Made by a program: the position numbers and the translations under genes
Source of the DNA: Actinomycetes bacterium
GTDB lineage: Bacteria > Actinomycetota > Actinomycetes > Propionibacteriales > Propionibacteriaceae
DNA length: 28,860 nt
Reading direction: 5' to 3'
Assembly (NCBI GenBank): GCA_023443125.1
Contig: JAEZVO010000083.1
Location: 1-28,860, forward strand
Shown: one piece after another, positions 14,324 to 23,679 of the stretch
How positions within the stretch are numbered: position 1 is the first letter of the stretch
How the letters are laid out: each line of letters opens with the position of its first letter
Notes under the pieces: model-generated
What the model saw: the letters and a program-made list of their open reading frames with translations, nothing else
What the model was told of the DNA's origin: nothing
Database searches by the model: none

Positions 14324-15154
14324 ATGCACTTCGAGCCACCCACCGATCTTCGTGACCCTGCGGTCGTGATCGCGTTCAGCGGATGGAACGACGCAGCGAA
14401 CGCGGCAAGCGACCTGGCGGAGCGCCTCATCGAGGCACTGCCCGGCGATGAGCTGCAGTCCATCGACGATGAGACCTATTTTGACTTCCAGGCCACCCGC
14501 CCGTGGGTGCGCCGAGAAGCCGACGGTGCGTGGATCGAGTGGCCAGGCATCCGGTTCCGCAGGCTCCGGCACGAAACCCGCGACATCATCATGGTCGTCG
14601 GCCCCGAACCGAACCTGCGCTGGCGAAGCTTCTGCCGCGAGATTGTGGAACGCGTCGAACAATTCTCCCCCAGCATCACCCTCACCATCGGAGCCATGCT
14701 GGCGGATACGCCCCACTCCCGGCCCTTCCCCACTGGCTTGTACGCGCATACCGACGACCTGCGTGAGCGCTTGGGCTTCGAGTTATCGTCGTACTCCGGG
14801 CCGACCGGCATCATTGGTGTGCTCAGCCAGGCCCTCGCGCACGCCGGACTGCCGTCGGCGTCGCTGTGGGTATCGGTGCCCCACTACGTGTGCAACCCGC
14901 CGAACCCCAAGGCGCAGCTGCAACTTCTCGAGCGCCTCGAGACCGCGTTGTGCGTGCAGTTCAACCGCGACGATCTGGAATCAGCGGCCGCATCCTGGAT
15001 CGAGGCAGTCGATGAACTCGCAGGCCAAGACCCAGATATCGAGGAATACATCGGGCAGCTTGAGGAAGCACGCGACCAAGAGGTGGTCGAAGAGAACTCC
15101 GGCGAACGCATCGCCGAGGAGTTCGAGAAGTACCTACGCCACCGCGGCGGCTAG
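14324..15154 (+). CDS. PAC2 family protein
   Basis: The 276-residue protein belongs to the PAC2 (proteasome assembly chaperone 2-like) family found across actinobacteria. It opens with PAVVIAFSGWNDAANAASD (13-31), then TIGAMLADTPHSRP and GPTGIIGVLSQALAHAGLP, and VSVPHYVCNPPNPKA. The C-terminus is a long acidic helix (EEYIGQLEEARDQEVVEENS) that may form a coiled coil. The family name comes from a eukaryotic assembly factor; a role with the bacterial proteasome is not established. It is divergent from metH, a conserved arrangement in actinobacteria. Confidence 0.92.
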   Translation: MHFEPPTDLRDPAVVIAFSGWNDAANAASDLAERLIEALPGDELQSIDDETYFDFQATRPWVRREADGAWIEWPGIRFRRLRHETRDIIMVVGPEPNLRWRSFCREIVERVEQFSPSITLTIGAMLADTPHSRPFPTGLYAHTDDLRERLGFELSSYSGPTGIIGVLSQALAHAGLPSASLWVSVPHYVCNPPNPKAQLQLLERLETALCVQFNRDDLESAAASWIEAVDELAGQDPDIEEYIGQLEEARDQEVVEENSGERIAEEFEKYLRHRGG

Positions 15155-15175
15155 CCGCAGCCTGACGGGTTCTGC

Positions 15176-15835
15176 TTAGACGGTGGCCTTGGCGGCGCCG
15201 AGGGCGCGAAGCTGATCGATCATCGCGTCGCAATTATCTTCGCGGTACACCGCAGAACCGGCGACGAACACGTTCGCCCCGGCCTCTGCGCAGCGTTCGA
15301 TGGTTTCGACGGACACCCCGCCGTCGACCTGAATAGAGATGTCGCGATCACCGATGGTCTTGCGCAGGCGGCGGATCTTCGGCAGCACCATGTCGAGGAA
15401 CTTCTGCCCACCAAAGCCGGGCTCGACGGTCATGAGCAGCACCATGTCCACCTCGTCGAGCATGTCCTCGACCATCTCGACCGGTGTGGCCGGGTTCAGC
15501 GCTGCCGAGGAGCGGGCACCGAGCCGGCGCAGCTCCCGCGCCAGACGCACCGGGGCCTTCGCGGCCTCGATGTGAAACGTCACCGACGTGGCCCCAGCCT
15601 CTGCGTAGGCGGGGGCCCAGCGGTCGGGCGCCTCGATCATGAGGTGCATGTCGATGGGAAGCTCAGTGTGGCGCAGCAACGACTCCACCACGGGCAGGCC
15701 AAATGTGAGGTTCGGCACGAAATGCCCATCCATCACGTCGACGTGCACCATGTCCGCATGCGAGATGCGCGACACCTCAGCAGCGAGGTTGGCGAGGTCG
15801 GCGTTCAGGATGCTCGGGGTGATCTGGAGGTCCAT
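15176..15835 (-). CDS. rpe: Ribulose-phosphate 3-epimerase
   Basis: Rpe interconverts ribulose 5-phosphate and xylulose 5-phosphate in the pentose phosphate pathway. The 219-residue TIM barrel shows PSILNADLANL (7-17), VDVMDGHFVPN with metal-binding Asp and His, DMHLMIE, the catalytic loop VEPGFGGQKF, QVDGGV and the phosphate-binding AGSAVY. ATG 15833-15835 lies 10 bp from the rsmB stop. No clear SD precedes it, but a TAGACT hexamer 7 bases upstream suggests an extra leaderless promoter inside the end of rsmB. It is convergent with PAC2 across a 21-bp gap that contains half of the palindrome GCGGCTAGCCGC (15147-15158). Confidence 0.97.
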   Translation of the reverse strand: MDLQITPSILNADLANLAAEVSRISHADMVHVDVMDGHFVPNLTFGLPVVESLLRHTELPIDMHLMIEAPDRWAPAYAEAGATSVTFHIEAAKAPVRLARELRRLGARSSAALNPATPVEMVEDMLDEVDMVLLMTVEPGFGGQKFLDMVLPKIRRLRKTIGDRDISIQVDGGVSVETIERCAEAGANVFVAGSAVYREDNCDAMIDQLRALGAAKATV

Positions 15836-15842
15836 GCCCCGC

Positions 15843-15848
15843 AGTCTA
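15843..15848 (-). promoter_or_regulatory. -10 element for leaderless rpe transcript
   Basis: TAGACT on the minus strand is followed by 7 bases (GCGGGGC) and the rpe ATG. Its first three bases are the TAG stop codon of rsmB. Same geometry as metH. Confidence 0.4.
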
Positions 15849-17147
15849 TCGGCGACGCAGGAGCGCGAGGAACATGGCGTCAGTGCCGTGTCGGTGCGGC
15901 CACAACTGCACGAACGCCCCGTCCGCGCAGTCGGGCACCTCTGGCAATAGGTTTGGGGCGTCGAGCAGTTCAACGTCGGAGCGGCTCGCCAGTACATCGT
16001 GCACGATGGCCCTGGATTCCGCACGGTGCGGGGAACACGTCACGTAGGCGACGACACCACCGGGCATCGCCGATTCCAATGCACGGTTGAGTAGCGCTCG
16101 CTGCAGGGGCTGCAATTCGAGCACATCTTGCTCCGTACGGCGCCAGCGTGATTCCGGTCGTCTGCGCAACGCGCCCAATCCGCTGCACGGCACGTCCACC
16201 ATGACGCGTGCGAAGCTTCGTGGCGCCCACGCCGGGCGGGTGCCGTCGGCCGTCGTGATGGATACGTCGCCGTAGCACGCCACGGCACGTTGGACGAGTT
16301 GGGCGCGGTGCTCGTGGGCCTCGCTAGCCAGCAGCCACGTACCGCGCTGCCTCGCCAGCCCTGCCAGGAGCGCGGCCTTCCCGCCCGGGCCTGCGCACAC
16401 GTCGAGCCATGGTCCCGACGGCGCCTCCGCACGACTGAGGGCAAGGGCCATGAGCTGGGACCCCTCGTCTTGCACACCGGCGCGCCCTTCAAGCACCGCC
16501 GGAACGTCCGACGGGTCGCCTTCCCGCACGGCGCCGAATGGCGAGTAGCTGCATGGCTTGCCGTCGAGCTCATCGACCTCGGCCAGTCCAGGCCGCACGA
16601 CGAGCGTCGGCACCGGCGCAAGGTTGTTGGCAACTAACGCATCCTGGAGTTCCCCGCTGGGCAGCACGTCTGCGAGTGCCCTCGCCACCCACTCGGGGTG
16701 ATGCCCGCGAAGCGCCGCGGCTGCCGCCCAGTCCTTGCCCTTGGCGGCCAGGTCGGTCCACTCGTCCAGCGTGCGCGCGGAGATTTTGCGCAAAATAGCG
16801 TTCACTACCCCGCCCACGCGTTTGCCGATTCTCGACTTCGCGAGTTCCACCGTCTGGCCCACGGCTGCGTGCGGAGGGATCCGCATACTGAGGAGCTGAT
16901 GCGCACCCAGCCGCAGCACGTCGACGACAGCTGGCTGCAGCGAGCTGAGCTTCCGGTTACCGGCCATCGCAATGATCACGTCGTACGTGCCCATGAAACG
17001 GCACGTGCCGCTCACAAGTTCGGTGACGAAGGCGGCGTCCCTGGTGCTGAGTTCAGCGGTGGCAAGCCGTTTGGCGAGCGCAAGGTTCGCGTACGCGTCA
17101 TTCGCGGTCACGTCCCGCAGAACATCGAACGCAATCGCGCGGCTCAT
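15846..17147 (-). CDS. rsmB: 16S rRNA (cytosine-967-C5)-methyltransferase
   Basis: RsmB methylates C967 of 16S rRNA. The 433-residue protein has an N-terminal NusB-like RNA-binding domain (about 1-130) and a C-terminal methyltransferase domain. The SAM motif is WLDVCAGPGGKAALLAGL (about 246). The two cysteine motifs of m5C enzymes are VDVPCSGLGALRRRPE and VTCSPHRAES; the second carries the nucleophile-release pair typical of the family. It overlaps fmt by 4 bp (ATGA) and is the usual partner of fmt. Confidence 0.95.
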   Translation of the reverse strand: MSRAIAFDVLRDVTANDAYANLALAKRLATAELSTRDAAFVTELVSGTCRFMGTYDVIIAMAGNRKLSSLQPAVVDVLRLGAHQLLSMRIPPHAAVGQTVELAKSRIGKRVGGVVNAILRKISARTLDEWTDLAAKGKDWAAAAALRGHHPEWVARALADVLPSGELQDALVANNLAPVPTLVVRPGLAEVDELDGKPCSYSPFGAVREGDPSDVPAVLEGRAGVQDEGSQLMALALSRAEAPSGPWLDVCAGPGGKAALLAGLARQRGTWLLASEAHEHRAQLVQRAVACYGDVSITTADGTRPAWAPRSFARVMVDVPCSGLGALRRRPESRWRRTEQDVLELQPLQRALLNRALESAMPGGVVAYVTCSPHRAESRAIVHDVLASRSDVELLDAPNLLPEVPDCADGAFVQLWPHRHGTDAMFLALLRRR

Positions 17148-18052
17148 CGAAGCTCGCCCTGGCCCTTGCCGCGGGCCCAGTCGATGGCCGCCATACGTCG
17201 CTTGCCAGAGGCCTGCACCTCGAGGAGCTCGATGGCGCCCTCGCCACAGCCGACAAAGGCCTGGCGCTTCGTCACCACCAACGCCCCGGGTTCAGCTTCC
17301 ACGTCAGAGGCGAGCCGAGCACGAAATACCTTCAACCGGGCGTCGCCGTCCATGCACCACGCCCCCGGGTCGGGCGAGCAGCCGAGCACGTGATTGCGCA
17401 CTTCCTCTGCTGGACGATGAAAGTCGATGCGCGCCTCATCAACCGTCAGCTTCGATGCGACGGTGATCCCGTCGCTGGGCTGTTCCTCGGGCTTCGCACC
17501 TTGGGCAATGGCATCCATGACCCTCACGAGCTGTACCGCGCCCGAGTCAGCCAGCTGCGCCAGCAATTCACCGGCCGTCGCTTCGGGCATGGGGTGGCGT
17601 TCCACGTCGAAGATGGGCCCCGCATCGAGTGCGGAGACGATACGGAAGCAGGTGGTGCCCGTCTCGCTATCCCCCGCCATGATCGCGCGCTGGACTGGTG
17701 CGGCGCCTCGCCAGCGCGGGAGCACGGAGAAGTGCAGATTGATCCAGCCCTGGGCAGGAATATCGAGGGCCGACTGCGGCAGCAGCGCACCGTAGGCCAC
17801 CACCGCGCACGCGTCGGGATCGAGCGCGCGCAGCGCGGCCTGGAACTGCTCGTCGCGCGGGTGAACGGGCTTCAGCACGGGAAGCTCGAGCTCCTCAGCG
17901 CGCGCAGCCACCGGCGAAGGGGTGAGCTTGCGTCCGCGCCCGGCCGGCGCATCCGGGCGTGTAACAACGCCAACAACCTCGTGCGACGACTGCACGAGCG
18001 CGTCGAGCGAGGGCACGGCCACGTCGGGGGTTCCCGCAAATACGATTCTCAT
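17144..18052 (-). CDS. fmt: Methionyl-tRNA formyltransferase
   Basis: Fmt formylates initiator Met-tRNA with 10-formyltetrahydrofolate. The 302-residue protein begins MRIVFAGTPDVAVPSLDAL. The catalytic region is NLHFSVLPRWRGAAPVQRAI with Asn and His, and the catalytic Asp lies in SALDAGPIF. The C-terminal tRNA-binding domain is shorter than in E. coli but normal for actinobacteria. It overlaps priA (ATGA) and rsmB (ATGA), so the three genes form a tightly coupled unit. Confidence 0.97.
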   Translation of the reverse strand: MRIVFAGTPDVAVPSLDALVQSSHEVVGVVTRPDAPAGRGRKLTPSPVAARAEELELPVLKPVHPRDEQFQAALRALDPDACAVVAYGALLPQSALDIPAQGWINLHFSVLPRWRGAAPVQRAIMAGDSETGTTCFRIVSALDAGPIFDVERHPMPEATAGELLAQLADSGAVQLVRVMDAIAQGAKPEEQPSDGITVASKLTVDEARIDFHRPAEEVRNHVLGCSPDPGAWCMDGDARLKVFRARLASDVEAEPGALVVTKRQAFVGCGEGAIELLEVQASGKRRMAAIDWARGKGQGELR

Positions 18053-20001
18053 GCCATCACCTTAGGATCGACCTGATAATTCAACACCCCGCCCTGCTTC
18101 TTCGCCGAACGAATAGCCGCAGCGGATTTCACTTGGGCAATGAACTCGCGCCCGTTCGCCATATCAGCGCGCAGCAGGGCCGCCCACTGTTCGTGGCCGA
18201 TTTCGGTGGGGCCCAGCACCTCCGCACCGTCCCACGACGCATTGCCGAGGAAGGCGCGCACCGCGTCGGACTCTCCGGTGACACGCGCCATCCTCACCGC
18301 AGGTGACAGCCGAGCATCCTGGCGTTCGACGAGTTCACGAGCGGCAAAACCGACGGCGTCGCAGCGGGCCATCGCCTGTACCGCTGGGTGCAGATGTGCT
18401 CCGACGATCAACGCCCGCCCGTGATCCGCTGGTGGCCGCACGAGCGCGAGCGCGTTGGTCCACCGTCGGATAGCTTCCTCGGGAGCTCGCACATCAGCCC
18501 GGCTCAGTGTCGCGTCGGCGTCCAAGATGAGCAGCCCGGAATATCCACCGTCGACACGTGGTTCGGCGCCGGGTGTTGCAACGACGATCGCGGGCTCGTT
18601 GGGCGCCTCGTCACGCATCCGCTCAGCGGAGCTGTTGAGTGAAAGCACGCCAGGAAAGGCGCGGGCAAGCTCTTCTGCGGTGCGCGTCGCCCCCGGCAGC
18701 GGCGTGCGCAGCTGAGTCGCATGACACGTGCTGCATTCCCAGCGGACGGGACGGAAGCCACACATGCCGCACACGGGCTCGTTCGCCCGGCGCGCCCGCA
18801 GCATCGACTCGCACTGAGGACATCTGGCGAGGTTGCGGCAGCGTTCGCAGGCCAGCGCCGCCGAGTGTCCGCGCATTGGCACCTGCACCAGCACCGGCCC
18901 TTCGGGAAGCTGAGCGCGCAGGAACTGGAAGGCAGTGGACGGGATGCGCAGCTTGGCCGCGGTCGGGTCGCGGTGACGGTTTTCGTCGCTGATGGTGCGC
19001 ATCTGCGGAACGATGCGACGCAGCTCGGTGGGAGCGAGCCGGATCTCGTGCATCCAGCCGCGTTCGATGAGTGCTTGCGCGTCTACCGACCGGGCATGTC
19101 CGACGAGCATCAACGCGCATCGTTCGAGCGACGCTCGCAGGATAGCGACAGTGCGGGCGTGGAAATACGGAGAGCGTTGCTCGACGTGATGGTCGCTGCC
19201 TTCGTCCAGGATGATGAGCAGGCCAGGACGCTGTACGGGAGCGAACACGGCGCTGCGCGTGCCGACGACGATGTGGGCCTCACCACGGGTGAGAGCCAGG
19301 TAGTTGCGGTAGCGCGGGCCGCGTCCCTGATCCGACGAGAGGATCGCCACCGCTTGCGTTCCAAAGGCATCCCGCAGCCGGGGCAGCGCATCCTCGAGTG
19401 CGCGCGCCGTCGGCACCACAATGATGACGTCGCGCTGCGATTCGAGGCACGCCGCGGCCGCCTCGATGGCACCGTCGACGGCATCCCCTGGCGCCGCGAC
19501 GGGAGCCGCCTGCCAGTGCGCCCGCGGAGCCCCGCCCTCGCGGAGGGCCGCCAGGAACCCGTCGCCGGCAGGGTACTGCTCAAGAACGCTCGCGACGTCC
19601 GGCTGCGTGGGCTGTGGCCATGCGCGCTGCGGCGCCTTCTCCGTCGTGGAATGCCTCGGAGGGATCGCGAGCCGGGCCACATCCCACCACACACCCGCGT
19701 AATGGTCGGCCACTGCCCGGACGAGCTTGTGCGTCGCAGCCGTCAGCACGGGTTCGGAGGACACTACTTTCGATACGCGTTCGAGTTCGCCGTCGAAGGC
19801 GCTGTTCTCCCCCACTTCGACGACCCACCCGTCACGCAGCAATCCAGCGAAGCGCACCTTCACTCGGCAACCGGGCACCACCTGGTCTTCGAGCGACGGC
19901 GGGATGGCGTAATCGAAGAGCCGGTCGAGGTGAGCCAGCGGAGTGTCGACGGCGACGCGCGCCACCGTCAGCCCCGGCGCCTCGACCAGCGGAAGAGACA
20001 T
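18049..20001 (-). CDS. priA: Degenerate PriA (probable replication restart protein, no helicase motifs)
   Basis: PriA restarts stalled replication forks. The 650-residue protein has the 3' DNA-binding domain (VDTPLAHLDRLFDYAIP) and a full zinc-binding region with eight Cys in CxxC pairs (about 385-427: CERC, CPQC, CGMC, CSTC). The Walker A GxGKT is missing; the corresponding stretch reads APGDAVDGAIEA. Walker B DEEH is DEGSD (about 267). Loss of helicase motifs is known for actinobacterial PriA proteins, so it likely acts as a DNA-binding or loading scaffold. ATG 19999-20001 follows the metK stop by 5 bp and its SD is weak, suggesting coupling. It overlaps fmt by 4 bp. Confidence 0.93.
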   Translation of the reverse strand: MSLPLVEAPGLTVARVAVDTPLAHLDRLFDYAIPPSLEDQVVPGCRVKVRFAGLLRDGWVVEVGENSAFDGELERVSKVVSSEPVLTAATHKLVRAVADHYAGVWWDVARLAIPPRHSTTEKAPQRAWPQPTQPDVASVLEQYPAGDGFLAALREGGAPRAHWQAAPVAAPGDAVDGAIEAAAACLESQRDVIIVVPTARALEDALPRLRDAFGTQAVAILSSDQGRGPRYRNYLALTRGEAHIVVGTRSAVFAPVQRPGLLIILDEGSDHHVEQRSPYFHARTVAILRASLERCALMLVGHARSVDAQALIERGWMHEIRLAPTELRRIVPQMRTISDENRHRDPTAAKLRIPSTAFQFLRAQLPEGPVLVQVPMRGHSAALACERCRNLARCPQCESMLRARRANEPVCGMCGFRPVRWECSTCHATQLRTPLPGATRTAEELARAFPGVLSLNSSAERMRDEAPNEPAIVVATPGAEPRVDGGYSGLLILDADATLSRADVRAPEEAIRRWTNALALVRPPADHGRALIVGAHLHPAVQAMARCDAVGFAARELVERQDARLSPAVRMARVTGESDAVRAFLGNASWDGAEVLGPTEIGHEQWAALLRADMANGREFIAQVKSAAAIRSAKKQGGVLNYQVDPKVMA

Positions 20002-20006
20002 TCGAG

Positions 20007-21197
<1,191 letters not shown>

Positions 21198-21213
21198 GAA
21201 GCGAGCTCCTTCT

Positions 21214-21280
21214 GCGGCGACAAGCCGCTTGAGTGGTTTTTGCGGCGGCAACAAGCCGCCAAACCCGGCCGGATACCGGG
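21214..21280 (-). promoter_or_regulatory. Tandem hairpins in the metK leader
   Basis: Two nearly identical stem-loops precede metK: GCGGC-GACAA-GCCGC (21214-21228) and GGCGGC-AACAA-GCCGCC (21244-21260). A third, CCCGG/CCGGG (21264-21280), follows. On the minus strand the first two share GCGGCTTGTYGCCGC. The nearest ends 6 bp from the SD. No T run follows either, so simple termination is unlikely. They do not match a SAM riboswitch core I can recognise. A role in RNA stability or start-site control is inference. Confidence 0.5.
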
Positions 21281-21303
21281 AAATCATTCATGGCCTGAAG
21301 GGA

Positions 21304-21657
21304 TCAGGCGTCCGCGTCCGTGCTCTGCTCGGCGTCGCCTTCGTCGAAGGGATTCACGAAATCGAACGAGGTGAGATCGTCGGCAGGCACCACGGCGGGT
21401 TCAGTTTCGGGGTCGAACTCGCTGTGCTGCAGCAGACCCTCATTGATTTCGCGCAACGCAATGCTGAGAGGCTTGTCTTCTGGCGCGGCCGACACCAGCG
21501 GCCCCACGTTCTCCAGAAGGCCTTCGCCGAGCTGGGAGTAGTACGCGTTGATCTGACGCGCGCGCTTCGCGGCGAACAAAACGAGACGGTACTTAGAATC
21601 GACGTGCTCGAGCAGCTCGTCGACGGGCGGGTTCGTAATTCCTTCAACGGTGTTCAA
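21304..21657 (-). CDS. rpoZ: RNA polymerase omega subunit
   Basis: Omega helps RNA polymerase assembly. The 117-residue protein carries the core EGITNPPVDELLEHVDSKYR, the KRARQINAYYSQLG signature with the conserved RARQIN, and KPLSIALREINEG. The C-terminus is an acidic tail (DEGDAEQSTDADA). The start is TTG 21655-21657, 8 bases from AGAAGG; there is no in-frame ATG that keeps the conserved N-terminus. It lies between gmk and metK, as usual except for the missing coaBC. Confidence 0.95.
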   Translation of the reverse strand: MNTVEGITNPPVDELLEHVDSKYRLVLFAAKRARQINAYYSQLGEGLLENVGPLVSAAPEDKPLSIALREINEGLLQHSEFDPETEPAVVPADDLTSFDFVNPFDEGDAEQSTDADA

Positions 21658-21683
21658 TGAGGTGACCTTCTACTTGGGGCTGA

Positions 21684-22238
21684 TCACAATCCCAGCAATG
21701 CTACCAAATGATCGACGGTTTCCTCGACCGACGCGTTGACGATGCGGTGATCCGCTTCCTCCACGCTGGCGAGTTCCAGCTTCGCGGTCTCGAGGCGACG
21801 GGCGCGGGTGGCTTCGTCTTCCGTGCCACGACCCACCAGGCGTCGAACTAACTCATCCCACGACGGTGGCTCGAGAAACACGAGCTGAGCCTCGGGCATG
21901 TGCGCTTTGACCTGCCTGGCCCCCTGCAGATCGATCTCCAAAATGACGTGCCGCCCGGCGGCGATGGCCTCTTCGACGGGCACGCGCGGGGTTCCGTAGC
22001 GATGGGTGCCGTGCACCGTTGCCCACTCGAGCAGTTGATCCTCAGTGATGAGTGCATCAAACTGCTCGTCGCTCACGAAGTGATAGCTTTCGCCGGGGAC
22101 TTCGCCCGGCCTGGGCTCACGGGTGGTACACGATACGGAATAGAACGGTTCATCGTGGAGGGAGCGCAAATGGGCGCAGACAGTGCCTTTGCCCACCGCG
22201 CTTGGCCCTGAGATGATCCAGAGCTGAGCGGGAGTCAT
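21684..22238 (-). CDS. gmk: Guanylate kinase
   Basis: Gmk phosphorylates GMP to GDP. The 184-residue protein has the P-loop SGPSAVGKGTV (10-20), the GMP-binding segments SCTTREPRPGEVPGESYHF and LLEWATVHGTHRYGTP, EIDLQGARQV, and the Arg-rich lid. ATG 22236-22238 lacks a clear SD but stands 6 bases from a TATGCT -10, which points to a leaderless transcript besides read-through from mihF. Confidence 0.97.
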   Translation of the reverse strand: MTPAQLWIISGPSAVGKGTVCAHLRSLHDEPFYSVSCTTREPRPGEVPGESYHFVSDEQFDALITEDQLLEWATVHGTHRYGTPRVPVEEAIAAGRHVILEIDLQGARQVKAHMPEAQLVFLEPPSWDELVRRLVGRGTEDEATRARRLETAKLELASVEEADHRIVNASVEETVDHLVALLGL

Positions 22239-22244
22239 TGCTTC

Positions 22245-22250
22245 AGCATA
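22245..22250 (-). promoter_or_regulatory. -10 element for leaderless gmk transcript
   Basis: TATGCT on the minus strand is followed by GAAGCA and the gmk ATG. It lies in the 18-bp gap between mihF and gmk. Confidence 0.45.
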
Positions 22251-22256
22251 GTTGCC

Positions 22257-22568
22257 TCAGCGAAGCAGCTGCTCCAGTCGCTGAATCTGATGGTGACCAA
22301 GGCCCCGAATTCGACGGGTGACCGCGATGTCCGCTTGTTCGAGGATTTCAGTGGCACGCGTGATGCCCACGCGCGGCACGGCCCGCAACAAGTCGACGAC
22401 TTTGATGCGTGAGAGCACCTCGTCCTGCTTGGCCTTGGCGAGCGCCTCATTGAATGAGAGTTCCTGGTTCTTAACCTGCTCTTTCAGCTCCGCACGGATA
22501 CGGCGCGCCTCAGTGGCAGAGGCACGGGCAGCTGCAAGCTGCTCACTGCTGAGCTTGGGGATCGCCAT
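22257..22568 (-). CDS. mihF: Actinobacterial integration host factor MihF
   Basis: MihF is a nucleoid-associated DNA-binding protein unrelated to proteobacterial IHF. The 103-residue protein starts MAIPKLSSEQ, has a basic N-terminal helix (ARASATEARRIRAELKEQVK) and a helix-two-turns-helix domain (DLLRAVPRVGITRATEILEQ ... IRGLGHHQIQRLEQLL). ATG 22566-22568 is preceded by TTGGAG, so the longer upstream frame is not used. Adjacency to gmk is conserved in actinobacteria. pyrF, its usual upstream neighbour, is absent. Confidence 0.95.
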   Translation of the reverse strand: MAIPKLSSEQLAAARASATEARRIRAELKEQVKNQELSFNEALAKAKQDEVLSRIKVVDLLRAVPRVGITRATEILEQADIAVTRRIRGLGHHQIQRLEQLLR

Positions 22569-22615
22569 AGGGTTCTCCAATCTTGTTACCCGAGGTTGGC
22601 TACTCAATATGAACG

Positions 22616-22647
22616 AATCAAATTGATTTAGAAAACTACGCTAGCGT
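22616..22647 (-). promoter_or_regulatory. Two perfect palindromes upstream of mihF
   Basis: AATCAA-A-TTGATT (22616-22628) and ACGCTAGCGT (22638-22647) lie 48-79 bp before the mihF start in an AT-rich stretch that probably holds the promoter. No -35/-10 pair is convincing. Autoregulation by MihF or an unknown repressor is possible. Confidence 0.4.
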
Positions 22648-22681
22648 GGAATAGGGTCGTTTGCGCAGCACGGCACACACC

Positions 22682-22707
22682 AAAAAAATCCGAAGCTGCC
22701 ACGTTCG
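22682..22707 (-). terminator. Possible weak terminator after the pyrD-like gene
   Basis: On the minus strand a short CGAA/TTCG stem (22704-22707 with 22691-22694) is followed after 2 bases by seven T (22682-22688). The stem is only 4 bp, so this is tentative. Confidence 0.3.
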
Positions 22708-22752
22708 CGGGGAACAAAATGTGTACGCGCGCTAAGAACGAGTTGCTCCCCA

Positions 22753-23679
22753 TCACCGCCCCTCCCACTCATGGATACCGCGCACGAGGGCGGGGCCTTC
22801 GTCGGCGAGGCCCGTGGAGAGCTGGATGAGCTGGGCGCCGGCGTCGAACATGCGGGCGGCGTCACGCGGTGTGAGGATGCCGCCGAGTCCAACTACCGGC
22901 AACTCGACGCGACTAGCCACGCCATCGACGAACCTCACCGCGCGCTCAGCGTTCCGCTCGCCAGGAACACCCGCGACGATGCCAGCCACGCCAGCCCCAG
23001 AGATGATGCTGAGCAACTCATCGCGCCGGGTGGCATCCACGTCGGACGGCACGCTCACGAAGATGGGAAGATCGTCGAGTTCAGCGGCCTCACGGACTAA
23101 CGCGTTCAGAACGCCCTCCAGATGACCGTTATCGAGCAACGTTGTTGGCCGGTGCGCTCCTGGGTCAGCAAGCGTGAGCGCGACGTAGTCCGCAACTGGG
23201 GCAACCATCTGCAGAGCGTGGATGAGGTCGTCGACGGCGTCCGGCCATGCCGCCGCGTGACTGCGCGCGATCGACACACCGAATGGGATTCCTGCCGCCC
23301 GGTTTCCTCGCGCGATGTCGTACCCGCGAAGGCGCATGGCGAGAGCTTCGGCCCCGGCATTGTGAAAGCCGAGTTCCCGGGTGTCTCCAGCGATGTGCGG
23401 CTTGGCGGTGACGGTGCCGAACTCCGCAAACCCAAACCCGAGATGTGCCCAGGCGCGGGCAGCGATGCCGTCCCGGTCGATGCCCGATGCCAGCCCGACG
23501 CGATTCGGGAAACGGATGCCCGCCACCGTGACAGGGTTCGATTCGACCGCGCTGCGCCGTGCGCCCAGCGCCCCGAGTGCATCGACGACGGCCTCCTGCG
23601 CGCGGTCTGCGTCCCACCGCCGCAGCAGTGGGCGAACGAGTCGGTAACCGTCGCGCAGCAGGTGGGTGCTGGGGCGCAT
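22753..23679 (-). CDS. PyrD-like protein (class 2 dihydroorotate dehydrogenase fold, active site degenerate)
   Basis: The 308-residue protein is plainly related to class 2 PyrD, the membrane flavoenzyme that oxidises dihydroorotate. It has the amphipathic N-terminus (LVRPLLRRWDADRAQEA), VGLASGIDRDG (61-71), EFGTVTAKP (86-94), GLGGI (264-268) and LIQLSTGLADEGPALV (284-299) for FMN phosphate. The catalytic parts are altered. The N-x-SSPNT segment is TLADPGAH (169-176), so the substrate Asn and base Ser are gone. The VKIAPD lysine is serine (FVSVPSD, 207-213). The TNTT and GGLSG motifs are absent. About 14 residues before GFHN (104-107) are missing. The frame is intact. ATG 23677-23679 shares a TGATG with the carB stop, so it remains coupled to carB. 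Confidence 0.85.
   Translation of the reverse strand: MRPSTHLLRDGYRLVRPLLRRWDADRAQEAVVDALGALGARRSAVESNPVTVAGIRFPNRVGLASGIDRDGIAARAWAHLGFGFAEFGTVTAKPHIAGDTRELGFHNAGAEALAMRLRGYDIARGNRAAGIPFGVSIARSHAAAWPDAVDDLIHALQMVAPVADYVALTLADPGAHRPTTLLDNGHLEGVLNALVREAAELDDLPIFVSVPSDVDATRRDELLSIISGAGVAGIVAGVPGERNAERAVRFVDGVASRVELPVVGLGGILTPRDAARMFDAGAQLIQLSTGLADEGPALVRGIHEWEGR

Noticed and set aside
15147..15158. GCGGCTAGCCGC as a PAC2/rpe bidirectional terminator
   Set aside because: A loopless 12-bp palindrome with no T run on either side; probably coincidental at the PAC2 stop codon.
21198..21303. SAM riboswitch before metK
   Set aside because: The stems are separate short hairpins and lack the multi-helix junction and conserved core I would expect of known SAM classes.
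22641..22892. Small minus-strand frame in the gap before mihF
   Set aside because: Mostly overlaps the end of the pyrD-like gene in another frame, has no SD or family resemblance, and runs over the possible terminator.
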